Below, piece by piece: positions 8,426-16,468 of a stretch of DNA of 20,264 nt. A program made the position numbers and the translations under genes. The notes beneath the pieces are model-generated. The model made no database searches. It was not told the origin of the DNA and saw only the letters and a program-made list of their open reading frames with translations. Each line of letters starts with the position of its first letter. Position 1 is the stretch's first letter. Source of the stretch: CALUTH01 sp964452495. Lineage in GTDB: Bacteria > Cyanobacteriota > Vampirovibrionia > Gastranaerophilales > Gastranaerophilaceae. Location of the stretch: assembly GCA_964452495.1 (NCBI GenBank), contig CAYVMC010000030.1, positions 1 through 20,264 of the forward strand, in the 5' to 3' direction.

Positions 8426-8938
8426 TTATTCAACCAAATCTGCCCAGTGACCGTGATTTAAGTTTCCGTATAATATTTCTGCAAGTCTTGTAAGTTTATA
8501 TATATGGTCATCTTTTTTATTTAATTTTTTAGACAAATCACATTCAGATTTGCTTTTACAATTTTTACACCTATAATTAGCCAATGCACAATCTTGATTG
8601 TATTTAGTAAAATAACCGTATTTAGAAACAAAAATTCTTCTGGCTAAAATTAGATTTTTTCTTAATTCCTGAATTGGGCGGACATAACCATTCAAATATC
8701 TATCAAATTCTTTCATAAACAGTTTATCATCTAATATTGTCAAACATAATCGTTTTGAAAACCCTCGCTTACAAATATATTTGGGACAAGGAATATCAAC
8801 TTTTATATTTTTTACAATAGTTCTTATATCAAAATCCCACTTGCCTGACTCATAATCTTTTATCATCCTTCTAAAATAATGTAAGTAGCATATTTTTCCA
8901 AAATTCTTGTTAACTGTATATCTTAATGACGATACCAT
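8426..8938 (-). CDS. Hypothetical Cys-rich protein (170 aa)
   Basis: I do not recognise a family. The gene is well supported: ATG preceded by a perfect AAGGAGGT site with five bases of spacing, and a single open frame of 170 codons with typical local base use. The product is basic and contains two Cys groups: IPCPKYICKRGFSKRLC in the middle (about 49-65) and DCALANYRCKNCKSKSECDL near 130-150. The latter looks like a zinc-binding knuckle. Helical segments rich in Arg/Lys and Tyr surround them. The C-terminus ends HGHWADLVE. Because it sits among broken genes, and the terminator of the small broken gene upstream lies only a few bases before its ribosome binding site, it probably belongs to the same accessory block. 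A nucleic-acid-binding role is a guess. Confidence 0.75.
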   Translation of the reverse strand: MVSSLRYTVNKNFGKICYLHYFRRMIKDYESGKWDFDIRTIVKNIKVDIPCPKYICKRGFSKRLCLTILDDKLFMKEFDRYLNGYVRPIQELRKNLILARRIFVSKYGYFTKYNQDCALANYRCKNCKSKSECDLSKKLNKKDDHIYKLTRLAEILYGNLNHGHWADLVE

Positions 8939-8950
8939 ATTACCTCCTTA

Positions 8951-8984
8951 AAAAATAAAAGTCAGGACGTTAAGCCCCGACTTT
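8951..8984 (-). terminator. Rho-independent terminator upstream of the Cys-rich gene
   Basis: Read on the minus strand, AAAGTCGGGG pairs with CCTGACTTT (one mismatch or bulge) around an eight-base loop, followed by a T-rich tract ending in TTTTTT. It ends the small broken gene at 8989-9251. The T-tract runs straight into the AAGGAGGT site of the next gene, so the same hairpin would sit in any transcript entering that gene and could attenuate it. Confidence 0.72.
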
Positions 8985-8988
8985 ATAA

Positions 8989-9251
8989 TTACTTTCTGTA
9001 AAATTTAAGATTATCCGGCTCATATATTAAATAATCACAGATATCCTAAGAATTGTGATGTTTTCTATATTTACAATATTGACCAATATTTTCTTTTGTT
9101 TTACGAATAATTCTGTTAAACCGTATTTTATTCTTTTTATCCGCAGTTGCTTGAATATATGACCGTTTTTTGCTTCTGCTTATTTTGAATCTCTTTTCTG
9201 CTTTTACTAGAAGAAAGGCTTTTTATTATTAATTTTATGTTGAATATTCAT
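8989..9251 (-). pseudogene. Small basic protein gene, frameshifted and with a nonsense codon
   Basis: An ATG at 9249-9251 with an AGAGGT ribosome binding site opens MNIQHKINNKKPFF, then meets TAG TAA. One base inserted near 9210-9216 (a TTTC run) restores a long basic frame (LVKAEKRFKISRSKKRS ... RIIRKTKENIGQYCKYRKHHNS). An in-frame TAG follows at 9046-9048, then a continuing readable tail (DICDYLIYEPDNLKFYRK) to a TAA at 8989. The total would be about 88 residues. It is very Lys/Arg-rich, like small phage or plasmid nucleic-acid-binding proteins, but I recognise no family. The terminator directly after its stop supports it having been a real gene. Confidence 0.55.
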
Positions 9252-9324
9252 AATTTACCTCTTTTATTTTTTTAATTTAATATTATGATATAATGCAAGA
9301 AAATCAAGCATTTATAGAAGAAGT

Positions 9325-10508
9325 ATGATTAACTTACAAAAATTAAAACATTTGAGTTGTATTTGTGCGTACTGCAATAAAGTTATGCCAATGAATGAAC
9401 GTACAAATGATCATATTATTCCTAGATGTTCAAATGGACAAACAAAAGTAAAAAACATTGTTATCTGCTGTCAAGAGTGTAATAGTCTTAAAGGAAATAT
9501 CCTTATAAATGATTTTTTAGAAAAATACCCCGAAAAAGCAGAATGTTTTTATAATTATTTGAATATGATTGATTATCAAATAGGGAATAGTGATTATTCT
9601 GCTGCCGTTTTAGAAGTTTTATCTGAATCGTTAAAATTATCATATAGAAGAAAAAAACTACGAGAAAAAAGATTAAGACATCAAAAAAGAAATTCAAAAA
9701 ATAACATCATAACAACTCCACAAGAAGAAATTCAGAATATTGAATATACAGTTGGATTGAGTGGAAAGAGTTTTTATATTAATAAACTTCAGGCTTGCAT
9801 TCTTGATTATTATTTAGAACATCCGGAGTTTTCTGATTATAAAACATTAGCAGATGCACTTGGAATCGATAAAACTCGTTTAATAAGAGAAATTATTTGC
9901 ATAAACAATTTAACGGGAATTTTTAAGCTAAAAAAAATGAGTAAAAATGGAATTGTTTTAAATGATTTAATCTGCGACGATATTCATAATAAAATAACAA
10001 AAACATCAGACAAACAAACTTGCCAAAGTTTTTTACCAAACATAGATAAAAAATCTGAAATTTTAATACTTGGCTCTATCCCTGAAACAAAATCTTTAAG
10101 CGAGCAACAGTAATATGCGCACCTGCAAAACAGGTTTTGGAAAATAATGGAAAAAATTTGTAATACGATAATTTATCTGATTTTGGTTATGAAGATAAAA
10201 TACAAATTTTATTAAAAAACAAAATTGCGTTTTGGGATGTTATTTAATCTTGCTAACGAAATAACAGTCTGGATTTTAATATCCAAAATGAAATACCAAA
10301 CAATATTACTGAATTATTAGAAAAATTTTCGAATATACAATACATCTGTTTAAATGGCAATAAGGCATATTCAGCCTTTAAAAAACATTTTTCAAAGTTA
10401 TTAGAAAAATACAAATGTTATAAATTGCCTTCAACAAGCCCAGCGAATACGAGATATAAATTAGACGATTTATATCAAGAATGGCAGCAGGTTATTTGTC
10501 TGGATTAA
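9325..10508 (+). pseudogene. HNH endonuclease - HTH - DNA glycosylase fusion, broken in the glycosylase
   Basis: ATG 9325 (weak AGAAGAAG site) opens a 262-codon frame. Residues 14-56 are an HNH nuclease: CAYC (14-17), DHIIPR (29-34), CQEC (49-52), then N53 and K56. A Lys/Arg-rich stretch (about 105-125) and a helix-turn-helix-like part (YKTLADALGIDKTRLIREI) follow. From residue 235 (SFLPNIDKKSEILILGSIP) the frame continues into a hypoxanthine/uracil-type DNA glycosylase, then stops at TAA 10111-10113 where the family has Tyr. After it, YAHLQNRFWKIMEKICNT is readable. A lost G near 10167 shifts the frame. Next comes NLSDFGYEDKIQILLKNKIAFWDVI, two TAA where Glu is expected (10245, 10254), and a continuing tail with LNGNKAYSAFKKHF and the family hallmark LPSTSPANTRY, to a TAA at 10506. 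The HNH part may still be expressed. There is no stop or start between the two halves, so a true fusion is plausible. Confidence 0.82.
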
Positions 10509-10584
10509 CTTTCGACTAAACATGTCAAACTCGTGTTACTTTATGTCAAAATCCCCGATACATAACAATCCCGTTATCGCAATT

Positions 10585-10620
10585 AAAAAACTCACCCGAT
10601 AGTGTTCGGATGAGTCTTTT
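10585..10620 (-). terminator. Rho-independent terminator of tRNA-Ala
   Basis: On the minus strand AAAAGACTCATCCGA pairs with TCGGGTGAGTTTTTT around a short loop. It lies four bases past the tRNA 3' end and has a six-T tail. The plus strand has four T after the stem (10617-10620), so it could work in both directions and also end the decayed glycosylase transcript. Confidence 0.85.
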
Positions 10621-10624
10621 AAAT

Positions 10625-10697
10625 TGGAGGCTAGGAGATTCGAACTCCTGACCCTCTGCGTGCAAAACAGATGCTCTACCAACTGAGCTAAGCCCCC
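10625..10697 (-). tRNA. tRNA-Ala (anticodon UGC)
   Basis: A 73-base cloverleaf on the minus strand. The acceptor stem GGGGGCT pairs with AGCCTCC and includes the G3:U70 wobble that identifies alanine tRNAs. The D arm has AGCTCAGTTGGTAGAGC. The anticodon stem is TCTGT/GCAGA with loop TTTGCAC, giving UGC. The T loop is GTTCGAATC. The discriminator base is A and the next bases are ATT, so the CCA end is not encoded and must be added by the CCA-adding enzyme. It is flanked by its own terminator. Confidence 0.98.
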
Positions 10698-10967
10698 GCA
10701 AAATATCTATTCAATTATCAATACCTTTTACTGAACTGCTGATAGAAAGTATTGTTGCTAAATTCTACAAACGTTTGCCTAAATACTATTTCTATTTCAG
10801 CATTTCGATTGGGTAGACCAATCTTTGCAAGTTTATTATAGTATGCTGATTTTTTTTTGTAAAGAGGGGAGAGAAAGGTTTTTAAATTTTTTTGTAGGTG
10901 GCTTTATAAAACTTAATAATATACATTATAAATAGCAAAAATAATTATTTATTTGATTTATTCAAAT

Positions 10968-12404
10968 ATGAAGATTTTATCGGTTGTTAATAATTATAGT
11001 CACCCAAGTAATCGGATAAAGGACACGGTAATAGCAGCTCCTAAAACACGGGTACTTCAAACGACTGTTACGACAGGTTGTTCTCCTGTTTTCAAAGGTA
11101 ATATTTTAACCGCTGTTAGGGATATTAATCGTTTTATCAAAGCCAAATGTTATGCGGACTCATTTTTCCTGGCATCAAAAACTTTTGAAACCCCATTCAT
11201 TTTGCGGGAATTCTCTATGGAGCCATTTGAAGGCTTGCAATATGGCATAAAAGTATTTAAGGGACTTTCAATGAAGGAAATACAGTATCTGTTAGAAAAT
11301 TTACACGTAATTGCCGTGAAGCGCGGGTGTACTAATATGTGTGGTTACTGTTATGCTGATGCGAGGCCTAGTAAAACAGAAATGAGTTTTGAAGATTTTT
11401 CTTCTATTGCAAATGGTTTTAAAAAATTACGTAAACGGTTTCATGGACTTGACTTATTTGGGGGGAAGCTTACGGTTGATGACCCTATTTATAAAACAAC
11501 AGAGCTGTTTTATGATGCGGATTGTATGAATATTATCCTAAAGGATAAGAATGGTAAATCCCATGATTTTACAGAGCTTTCTTCCAAAGTTTATAACGAT
11601 ATTGGACGACTTACAGTTTTTGATACTTCTGGTTGGTATTACAAGAATCCGGTACTTCAAAAACGTGCGGAAAAGTATGCAGCGCATTTTGCAAAACCTG
11701 AAAATATGAAACAGCTAAAGGCTTTTAACCTCTCATTCAATCCTTTTAATGCATCCTATATAGCTTCGGTAAAGGCACAACGTAATGGGGAGCGGCAAAA
11801 AGCTGCAAGATTAAGAGACAGATTTACATCAAATATTGCAAATGCTTTAGTAACATTTACTCCTCTGTTTAAGTATCCAGAATTCAATGTTTTAACTCGT
11901 AGTTTGCCTGCCAGGACCAAAAACGCCGGAGAGTTTGATACAAATGTTATGTTGGAGCTTATAATGGAGGTTATGAGTAAAGTTTGTTCTTTATATCTGG
12001 AAGATTTAAAGGGGGCTAATAAGTATGTTAGTTCTCAACGAGATGTTGATAATGCTTTAGAAATATTGTTTAGCAAGCTTGATTATATTGATACAAGTTT
12101 AAATTCTACTGGAAGGATGAAGGAATTTCTAAAAGAATTCAATATAAAACTTGACATACAAGAGTATGACAAAATGGTTCCCCGTATTATTGACGATTTA
12201 CAGGATAATGGCAGATACCATAAATATATTGCATTACGGTTAATAGATACAGATGGTAAAATTTATCACATGAATTATGCAATGTTTATTCCTACAGACC
12301 TCAGGTTGAATATTGATAACAAAAATATAAGGCCGCCTACACTCGCAAACCTTGTTGATAATTATACTCTTACCAAAGAGGTTTTAAACAGACCTGAAGT
12401 TTAG
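10968..12404 (+). CDS. Radical SAM protein of unknown function
   Basis: 478 residues from the ATG at 10968. A TTG five codons earlier is also in frame; neither has a visible ribosome binding site and the leader is very AT-rich. Residues 121-128 read CTNMCGYC, the CxxxCxxC motif that binds the [4Fe-4S] cluster of radical SAM enzymes, followed by YAD. Downstream segments (LDLFGGKLTVDDPIY, LTVFDTSGWYY) fit the beta-alpha barrel. The first 45 residues before the barrel are unusual: Ser/Thr-rich, low in helix, ending in SPVFKGN. The C-terminal third (about 330-430) is helical and charged. The substrate is unknown; I see no partner peptide or maturase gene nearby. It converges with truB, 35 bases away, with no clear terminator between them. 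Confidence 0.83.
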   Translation: MKILSVVNNYSHPSNRIKDTVIAAPKTRVLQTTVTTGCSPVFKGNILTAVRDINRFIKAKCYADSFFLASKTFETPFILREFSMEPFEGLQYGIKVFKGLSMKEIQYLLENLHVIAVKRGCTNMCGYCYADARPSKTEMSFEDFSSIANGFKKLRKRFHGLDLFGGKLTVDDPIYKTTELFYDADCMNIILKDKNGKSHDFTELSSKVYNDIGRLTVFDTSGWYYKNPVLQKRAEKYAAHFAKPENMKQLKAFNLSFNPFNASYIASVKAQRNGERQKAARLRDRFTSNIANALVTFTPLFKYPEFNVLTRSLPARTKNAGEFDTNVMLELIMEVMSKVCSLYLEDLKGANKYVSSQRDVDNALEILFSKLDYIDTSLNSTGRMKEFLKEFNIKLDIQEYDKMVPRIIDDLQDNGRYHKYIALRLIDTDGKIYHMNYAMFIPTDLRLNIDNKNIRPPTLANLVDNYTLTKEVLNRPEV

Positions 12405-12439
12405 GTTATAAAAGAGTAGAGTTGGTTAGTCAAAGGGTT

Positions 12440-13297
12440 TTAATTTATCATTACTTTTTGGGGGATTAAAACACTATCTTGAAACTGTGCAACAGAAACC
12501 AAAACAGAGTTGTAGACCAGAGCTGTAAGCTCTCCATTGTTAAATCCGGATGCTTTAATTTTCATGCCGTTTTTTACAGCTGCAAACGTATTTTCGTTTA
12601 GTTCATACTGTTTAAAATCAAGCATTTTAAGTGGTGGTATTAATAATGTTTTAACGGTTTCAATGTCAAATTCGTCTAGCGGGAGGGAGTTTTCAACCAT
12701 AAATTTACCGGCTTTTACTCGTATAAGCTTACTAAGAAATCCGTAACAACCGAGTGCAGCCCCCAAATCGTTTGCAATAGAGCGGATATAAGTACCTTTA
12801 GAACACTCTATATAGACTCTTGCCTGCTGCTTACCAAAATCAAAATCTAAAAGTTCAAGTTTATAAATTGTAATTTTACGTACGGGAACTTCTACACTTT
12901 CTCCTGAGCGTGCGTATTCGTATAATTTTTTACCTTTTATTTTTATGGCAGAAAAGACCGGCGGTTTTTGTTCAATTTCACCCTGAAACGTTTTAAGAGC
13001 TTGTAATACAAGTTTTTCATCCACTTTTATATTGCTGGAATTTACAATGTCACCTTCTCTATCATAAGTAGTTGTTGATGTACCAAACTGTATCACACCC
13101 TCATAGGCTTTATCATCGGCTAAATATTCAATTAATCGGGTGGCTTTTCCTATACAAATGGGCAAAACTCCCTCTGCAAAGGGATCCAATGTTCCGGTAT
13201 GTCCTATTTGTTTAATCCCTGTAATTTTTCGCAGTTTTGAAACAACATCGTGTGATGTTATTCCAGAGGGTTTATAAACATTAAGAAACCCGAACAC
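12440..13297 (-). CDS. truB: tRNA pseudouridine(55) synthase TruB
   Basis: Makes pseudouridine 55 in the T-loop of tRNAs in the cytoplasm. 285 residues, normal length. The N-terminal MFGFLNVYKPSGITSHDVV and the catalytic motif GHTGTLDPFAEGVLP (residues 32-46) are complete, with the nucleophilic Asp at residue 38. The tyrosine-containing YDREGDIV and the KGTYIRSIANDLG segment are also present, and a short PUA-like C-terminal domain ends the protein. It starts with GTG; the rbfA stop and this start share one base (TAGTG), and an AAAGGTGAG site lies just upstream within rbfA, which indicates translational coupling. It is the last gene of the prfA-ylxR-infB-rbfA-truB operon. Confidence 0.97.
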   Translation of the reverse strand: MFGFLNVYKPSGITSHDVVSKLRKITGIKQIGHTGTLDPFAEGVLPICIGKATRLIEYLADDKAYEGVIQFGTSTTTYDREGDIVNSSNIKVDEKLVLQALKTFQGEIEQKPPVFSAIKIKGKKLYEYARSGESVEVPVRKITIYKLELLDFDFGKQQARVYIECSKGTYIRSIANDLGAALGCYGFLSKLIRVKAGKFMVENSLPLDEFDIETVKTLLIPPLKMLDFKQYELNENTFAAVKNGMKIKASGFNNGELTALVYNSVLVSVAQFQDSVLIPQKVMIN

Positions 13298-13641
13298 TAA
13301 ATCTCACCTTTTGAGATTTTGTCAATGAGTTCAGTAACTTTAGAGCCTTTTTCAAGTCCGTCACTATAAACAAACTTAATTTCCGGTGTTAATCTTAATC
13401 TTATGCGCTTACCAACTTCATAGCGGACTTTAGGTGTATTTTTTTCTATAATTTCTTTGTCTTTTTCAACCTGCTCTGGCGAACCGAGAACACTATAAAT
13501 GACCTTTGCGTAAGAATTATCATGCGATACCTCTACATCAACTATAGAAACAACCCCTGATAATCCTCTGATTTCTTTTCTTAAGATTTCAGATATATCG
13601 CGCATTAATTCTTTTCTTACACGTTCATTTCGTAGTGACAT
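13297..13641 (-). CDS. rbfA: 30S ribosome-binding factor A
   Basis: A 114-residue KH-fold protein that assists late maturation of the 30S subunit and 5' processing of 16S rRNA. The family pattern is visible: the basic N-terminal helix (RNERVRKELMRDISEILRKEI), the SHDNSYAKVIYSVLG strand region (39-53) and the C-terminal RLRLTPEIKFVYSDGLEKGSKV (81-102). The ATG is preceded by an AAAGGT site. It lies 48 bases after infB and overlaps truB by one base. The infB-rbfA-truB order is conserved in many bacteria, and it links initiation, subunit assembly and tRNA modification. Confidence 0.96.
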   Translation of the reverse strand: MSLRNERVRKELMRDISEILRKEIRGLSGVVSIVDVEVSHDNSYAKVIYSVLGSPEQVEKDKEIIEKNTPKVRYEVGKRIRLRLTPEIKFVYSDGLEKGSKVTELIDKISKGEI

Positions 13642-13689
13642 GATTTTACCTTTCTATGTAGCTGACATTATAGCTTAACCTTTGGGGGA

Positions 13690-16242
13690 TTATAAACTTG
13701 TCCTTTCGACTTCTTCGGTTGTAGAAACTTCAATTATATCTCCGACCTCAATGTCATTCCATTTACTGAAAGAGATACCGCATTCAAAGCCCTGCGCAAC
13801 TTCTTTAACATCATCTTTGAAACGTTTAAGCTGGTCAATTGCTCCTTTGAATATTTGCTGACCGTTTCTTATAAGTATTGCGTTTTTAGCACGGACAATC
13901 TTACCTTCAGTTACATAGCATCCGGCAATTCTTGTTGTCTTACCTATTGTAAATACCTGACGAACTTCTGCTTTACCGAGAGCAATTTCTTTTACTTCTG
14001 GTTCAAGGAGTGAAATCATTGTCTTTTCTATATCTTCAAGAACCTGATAAATAATGTCATATTTCTTTATTGTAACACCTTCACGTTCAGCTGCGGCTAG
14101 TGCATTTGAATCTTCTTTTACCGTGAAACCTAAAATCAAGGCCCCTGATGCTGATGCAAGCATTACATCTGCCTCTGAAATATCACCAACACCTACGTGG
14201 ATTATTTTAGTTATAATTTCTTTTGATTCAAGCTGTGCGATTGACTGTGAAACAGCTTCCGCTGAGCCGAATGTATTAGCTTTGATAATAAGGTTAAGCT
14301 GCGGAATATCTCCGTCTTTACTTTGAATAGCATCTTTCCTTATATGTGCTGGCAGCATTGCATCTAGGCGTTTATTGCGTTCTTTTTCTTTACGTTTTTC
14401 AACGATAGCCTTCATTTCTTTTTCATTTTGTACTACTTCAAAATAGTCACCTGCCTGCGGTACTTCTGTTAAACCTAAAACTTCAACAGGTGTTGACGGT
14501 TCAGCTTTGGTAATTCTTTCTCCTGAGTCTGATAACAACGCTCTTACGCGTCCGCAAGCAGTTCCTACAACAATACAGTTGCCTGTTCTGAGTGTACCGT
14601 TTTGAACAAGTAATGTTGCTACAGGTCCTTTACCCTTGTCTAAGTCGGCTTCAATAACAACACCGCTTGCTTCTGCTTTTGGATTAGCTTTGAGGTCAAG
14701 AACATCGGCTAACAATAAAATATACTCAAGCAGTTCATCGATTCCCTGTCCCTGAAGTGCGGATACTTTAACAGCGATAGTGTCACCACCCCACTCTTCA
14801 GGTACAAGACCGTGTTCGGTTAATTGCTGAAGAACCTTTGACGGGTCTGCCCCCGGCTTATCAATTTTGTTTACTGCGACAATAATCGGAACATCTGCTG
14901 CCTTTGCATGGTTTATTGCTTCTACTGTCTGCGGCATTATACCATCGTCTGCGGCTACAACAAGGATTGCTATATCTGTTGCTTTTGCGCCTCTTGCACG
15001 CATTTCAGTGAACGCTTCGTGTCCCGGAGTATCTACAAATACGATTTTTCTTTCTTTTTTGTTATCCAGATATACTGTGTAGGCACCGATTGATTGGGTG
15101 ATACCTCCGACTTCGGTTGCGACAATTTTGTGTTTAGATGCACGAATACTGTCCAGAAGTGTGGTTTTACCGTGGTCAACGTGTCCCATAATACTAACGA
15201 CCGGAGCACGTTTCTTTAATAATTTTTTATCTACTTCACTTAATGCTTTATTTTTTTCTTCTTTTTCCATTTCTTCTTCAATATAAGCATCAAGGTCTTC
15301 ATCTAATACTTCTAACCCGTATTCTTCACAAACTTTTTTTATTACGTCAACATCAATTAACTGGTTTACTGTTGCCATAATCCCTTGAAACATCAAGAAC
15401 TTAACTATTTCTGCGGGTGTTTTTTTGATTTTTTCCGCAAGTTCATTGATTGTCATGGCATGATTTACGACTAATTGCGTTACTTCAGCTTCTTCACTTT
15501 CTTTATGAACTTTTTTCTTATGCTTATGCGCTGCAGTTTTTTCTAAAGAAATCCGTTCTTGCTCTTCCTGTTTAGAATTATAGTCTTTATCTTTTTTCTT
15601 ATTATCTTTTTTCTTGGAGAAACCTTTATTATCGTATATTTCCTGAGGAATTATGCGTCTTTCGACAAGCTTTTTTTCTTGATTATTGTCTTTTTTAAAC
15701 GGTTTCTTTTCTCCATCAGCAGAACGTTTATCACTGTCTGCAGGTTTCCTTTCAACTTTTTCTATTAAGGGTTTTTGCGGTGCCCTGCGTACGATTTCTA
15801 TCCGGCTTGTTTTTTTATCCGGATATTCTATTTTAGTATGCTCAACCTTTACTGTTTTTTTCTCAGGTTTTACTTGCGGCTTTTCTTCGACTTGTTCTAC
15901 TTTAGGCTCGTTCTTTTTTACCGGTTCGGCAGGTGCCTTCTTTTTAACGATTTCAATAAGCGGCTTGTCAGCTTTTTTTGTTTTTTCTGCCGGTTCTTCC
16001 TGCTTTTCTGTTATTTCCGGCTGTTCTACAGGTTTTGTTTTCTTTACAACAAAGGCTTTTGGTTTTTTAGCTGTTGCACCGCCTGCTTGTCCCAAATGTT
16101 CTTTTAGGCGTCTTATCTGCTGCGGAGTTACCACATTGGAATGTGACTTGACAGTAATAGAAATTTCTGCAAATTTTTCTATTACTTCCTTACTTGTCAT
16201 TCCAAGTTCTTTTGCTAATTCACTTACTCTGGTATTCTCCAT
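13690..16242 (-). CDS. infB: Translation initiation factor IF-2
   Basis: GTPase that brings initiator tRNA to the 30S subunit and promotes subunit joining. 850 residues. Residues 1-50 form the small N-terminal IF2 domain (VSELAKELGMTSKEVIEKF). Residues 60-250 are a Lys/Glu/Pro-rich low-complexity linker. A second IF2_N domain follows (MTINELAEKIKKTPAEIVKFL, 263-283). The G domain has GHVDHGKT (353-360), DTPGH (404-408) and NKID (458-461). Domain II and the tRNA-binding C-terminal C1/C2 domains complete the chain, ending in a GDIIEV strand near the C-terminus. The ATG lies inside ylxR (23-base overlap) behind an AAAGGATT site. The frame is intact through many A-runs, which is useful evidence about the accuracy of this sequence. 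Confidence 0.99.
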   Translation of the reverse strand: MENTRVSELAKELGMTSKEVIEKFAEISITVKSHSNVVTPQQIRRLKEHLGQAGGATAKKPKAFVVKKTKPVEQPEITEKQEEPAEKTKKADKPLIEIVKKKAPAEPVKKNEPKVEQVEEKPQVKPEKKTVKVEHTKIEYPDKKTSRIEIVRRAPQKPLIEKVERKPADSDKRSADGEKKPFKKDNNQEKKLVERRIIPQEIYDNKGFSKKKDNKKKDKDYNSKQEEQERISLEKTAAHKHKKKVHKESEEAEVTQLVVNHAMTINELAEKIKKTPAEIVKFLMFQGIMATVNQLIDVDVIKKVCEEYGLEVLDEDLDAYIEEEMEKEEKNKALSEVDKKLLKKRAPVVSIMGHVDHGKTTLLDSIRASKHKIVATEVGGITQSIGAYTVYLDNKKERKIVFVDTPGHEAFTEMRARGAKATDIAILVVAADDGIMPQTVEAINHAKAADVPIIVAVNKIDKPGADPSKVLQQLTEHGLVPEEWGGDTIAVKVSALQGQGIDELLEYILLLADVLDLKANPKAEASGVVIEADLDKGKGPVATLLVQNGTLRTGNCIVVGTACGRVRALLSDSGERITKAEPSTPVEVLGLTEVPQAGDYFEVVQNEKEMKAIVEKRKEKERNKRLDAMLPAHIRKDAIQSKDGDIPQLNLIIKANTFGSAEAVSQSIAQLESKEIITKIIHVGVGDISEADVMLASASGALILGFTVKEDSNALAAAEREGVTIKKYDIIYQVLEDIEKTMISLLEPEVKEIALGKAEVRQVFTIGKTTRIAGCYVTEGKIVRAKNAILIRNGQQIFKGAIDQLKRFKDDVKEVAQGFECGISFSKWNDIEVGDIIEVSTTEEVERTSL

Positions 16243-16468
16243 TATTAAATAATCCTTTCAATTCCTGTGAAGTCTTCAAGGCTTTATTTAATTTATTTTT
16301 CTTAAAAGATTTCACTATACACATTTGATTATAACAAAGATATGCAGATCTGCCAAATACCTTTGAGTCAGGCGCAATAATGACTTTACCGGATTTGTAC
16401 TCTTTAGTCAGCTTAATCATTTTTTCTGCTTCTTCCAGTTTGCCACAACCGACACATTTTCGCAACAT
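16220..16468 (-). CDS. ylxR: YlxR-family RNA-binding protein (RnpM)
   Basis: 82 residues, the usual size. The CVGCGK motif (5-10), the basic RKC start and the FGRSAYLC segment (38-45, family GRGAYVC) identify the family. In Bacillus subtilis the homologue binds RNase P RNA and modulates its activity; other roles are less certain. The start codon directly follows the prfA stop (TAAATG) and the 3' end overlaps infB by 23 bases, so translation of all three is probably coupled. In most bacteria this gene lies between nusA and infB; here prfA takes the place of nusA. Confidence 0.94.
   Translation of the reverse strand: MLRKCVGCGKLEEAEKMIKLTKEYKSGKVIIAPDSKVFGRSAYLCYNQMCIVKSFKKNKLNKALKTSQELKGLFNNGEYQSK

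Noticed and set aside
10111..10256. Possible stop-codon reassignment, since three TAA interrupt the glycosylase
   Set aside because: TAA stands where Tyr is expected once and Glu twice, a frameshift is also present, and TAA ends truB, prfA and other intact genes here.
10625..10697. tRNA-Ala as an attachment site of an integrated element
   Set aside because: No second copy of its 3' end and no integrase are visible in the window.
15559..16252. Long plus-strand frames opposite infB
   Set aside because: They mirror the Lys/Glu-rich linker codons of infB and give Phe/Ser/Leu-rich low-complexity peptides; infB is unquestionable.
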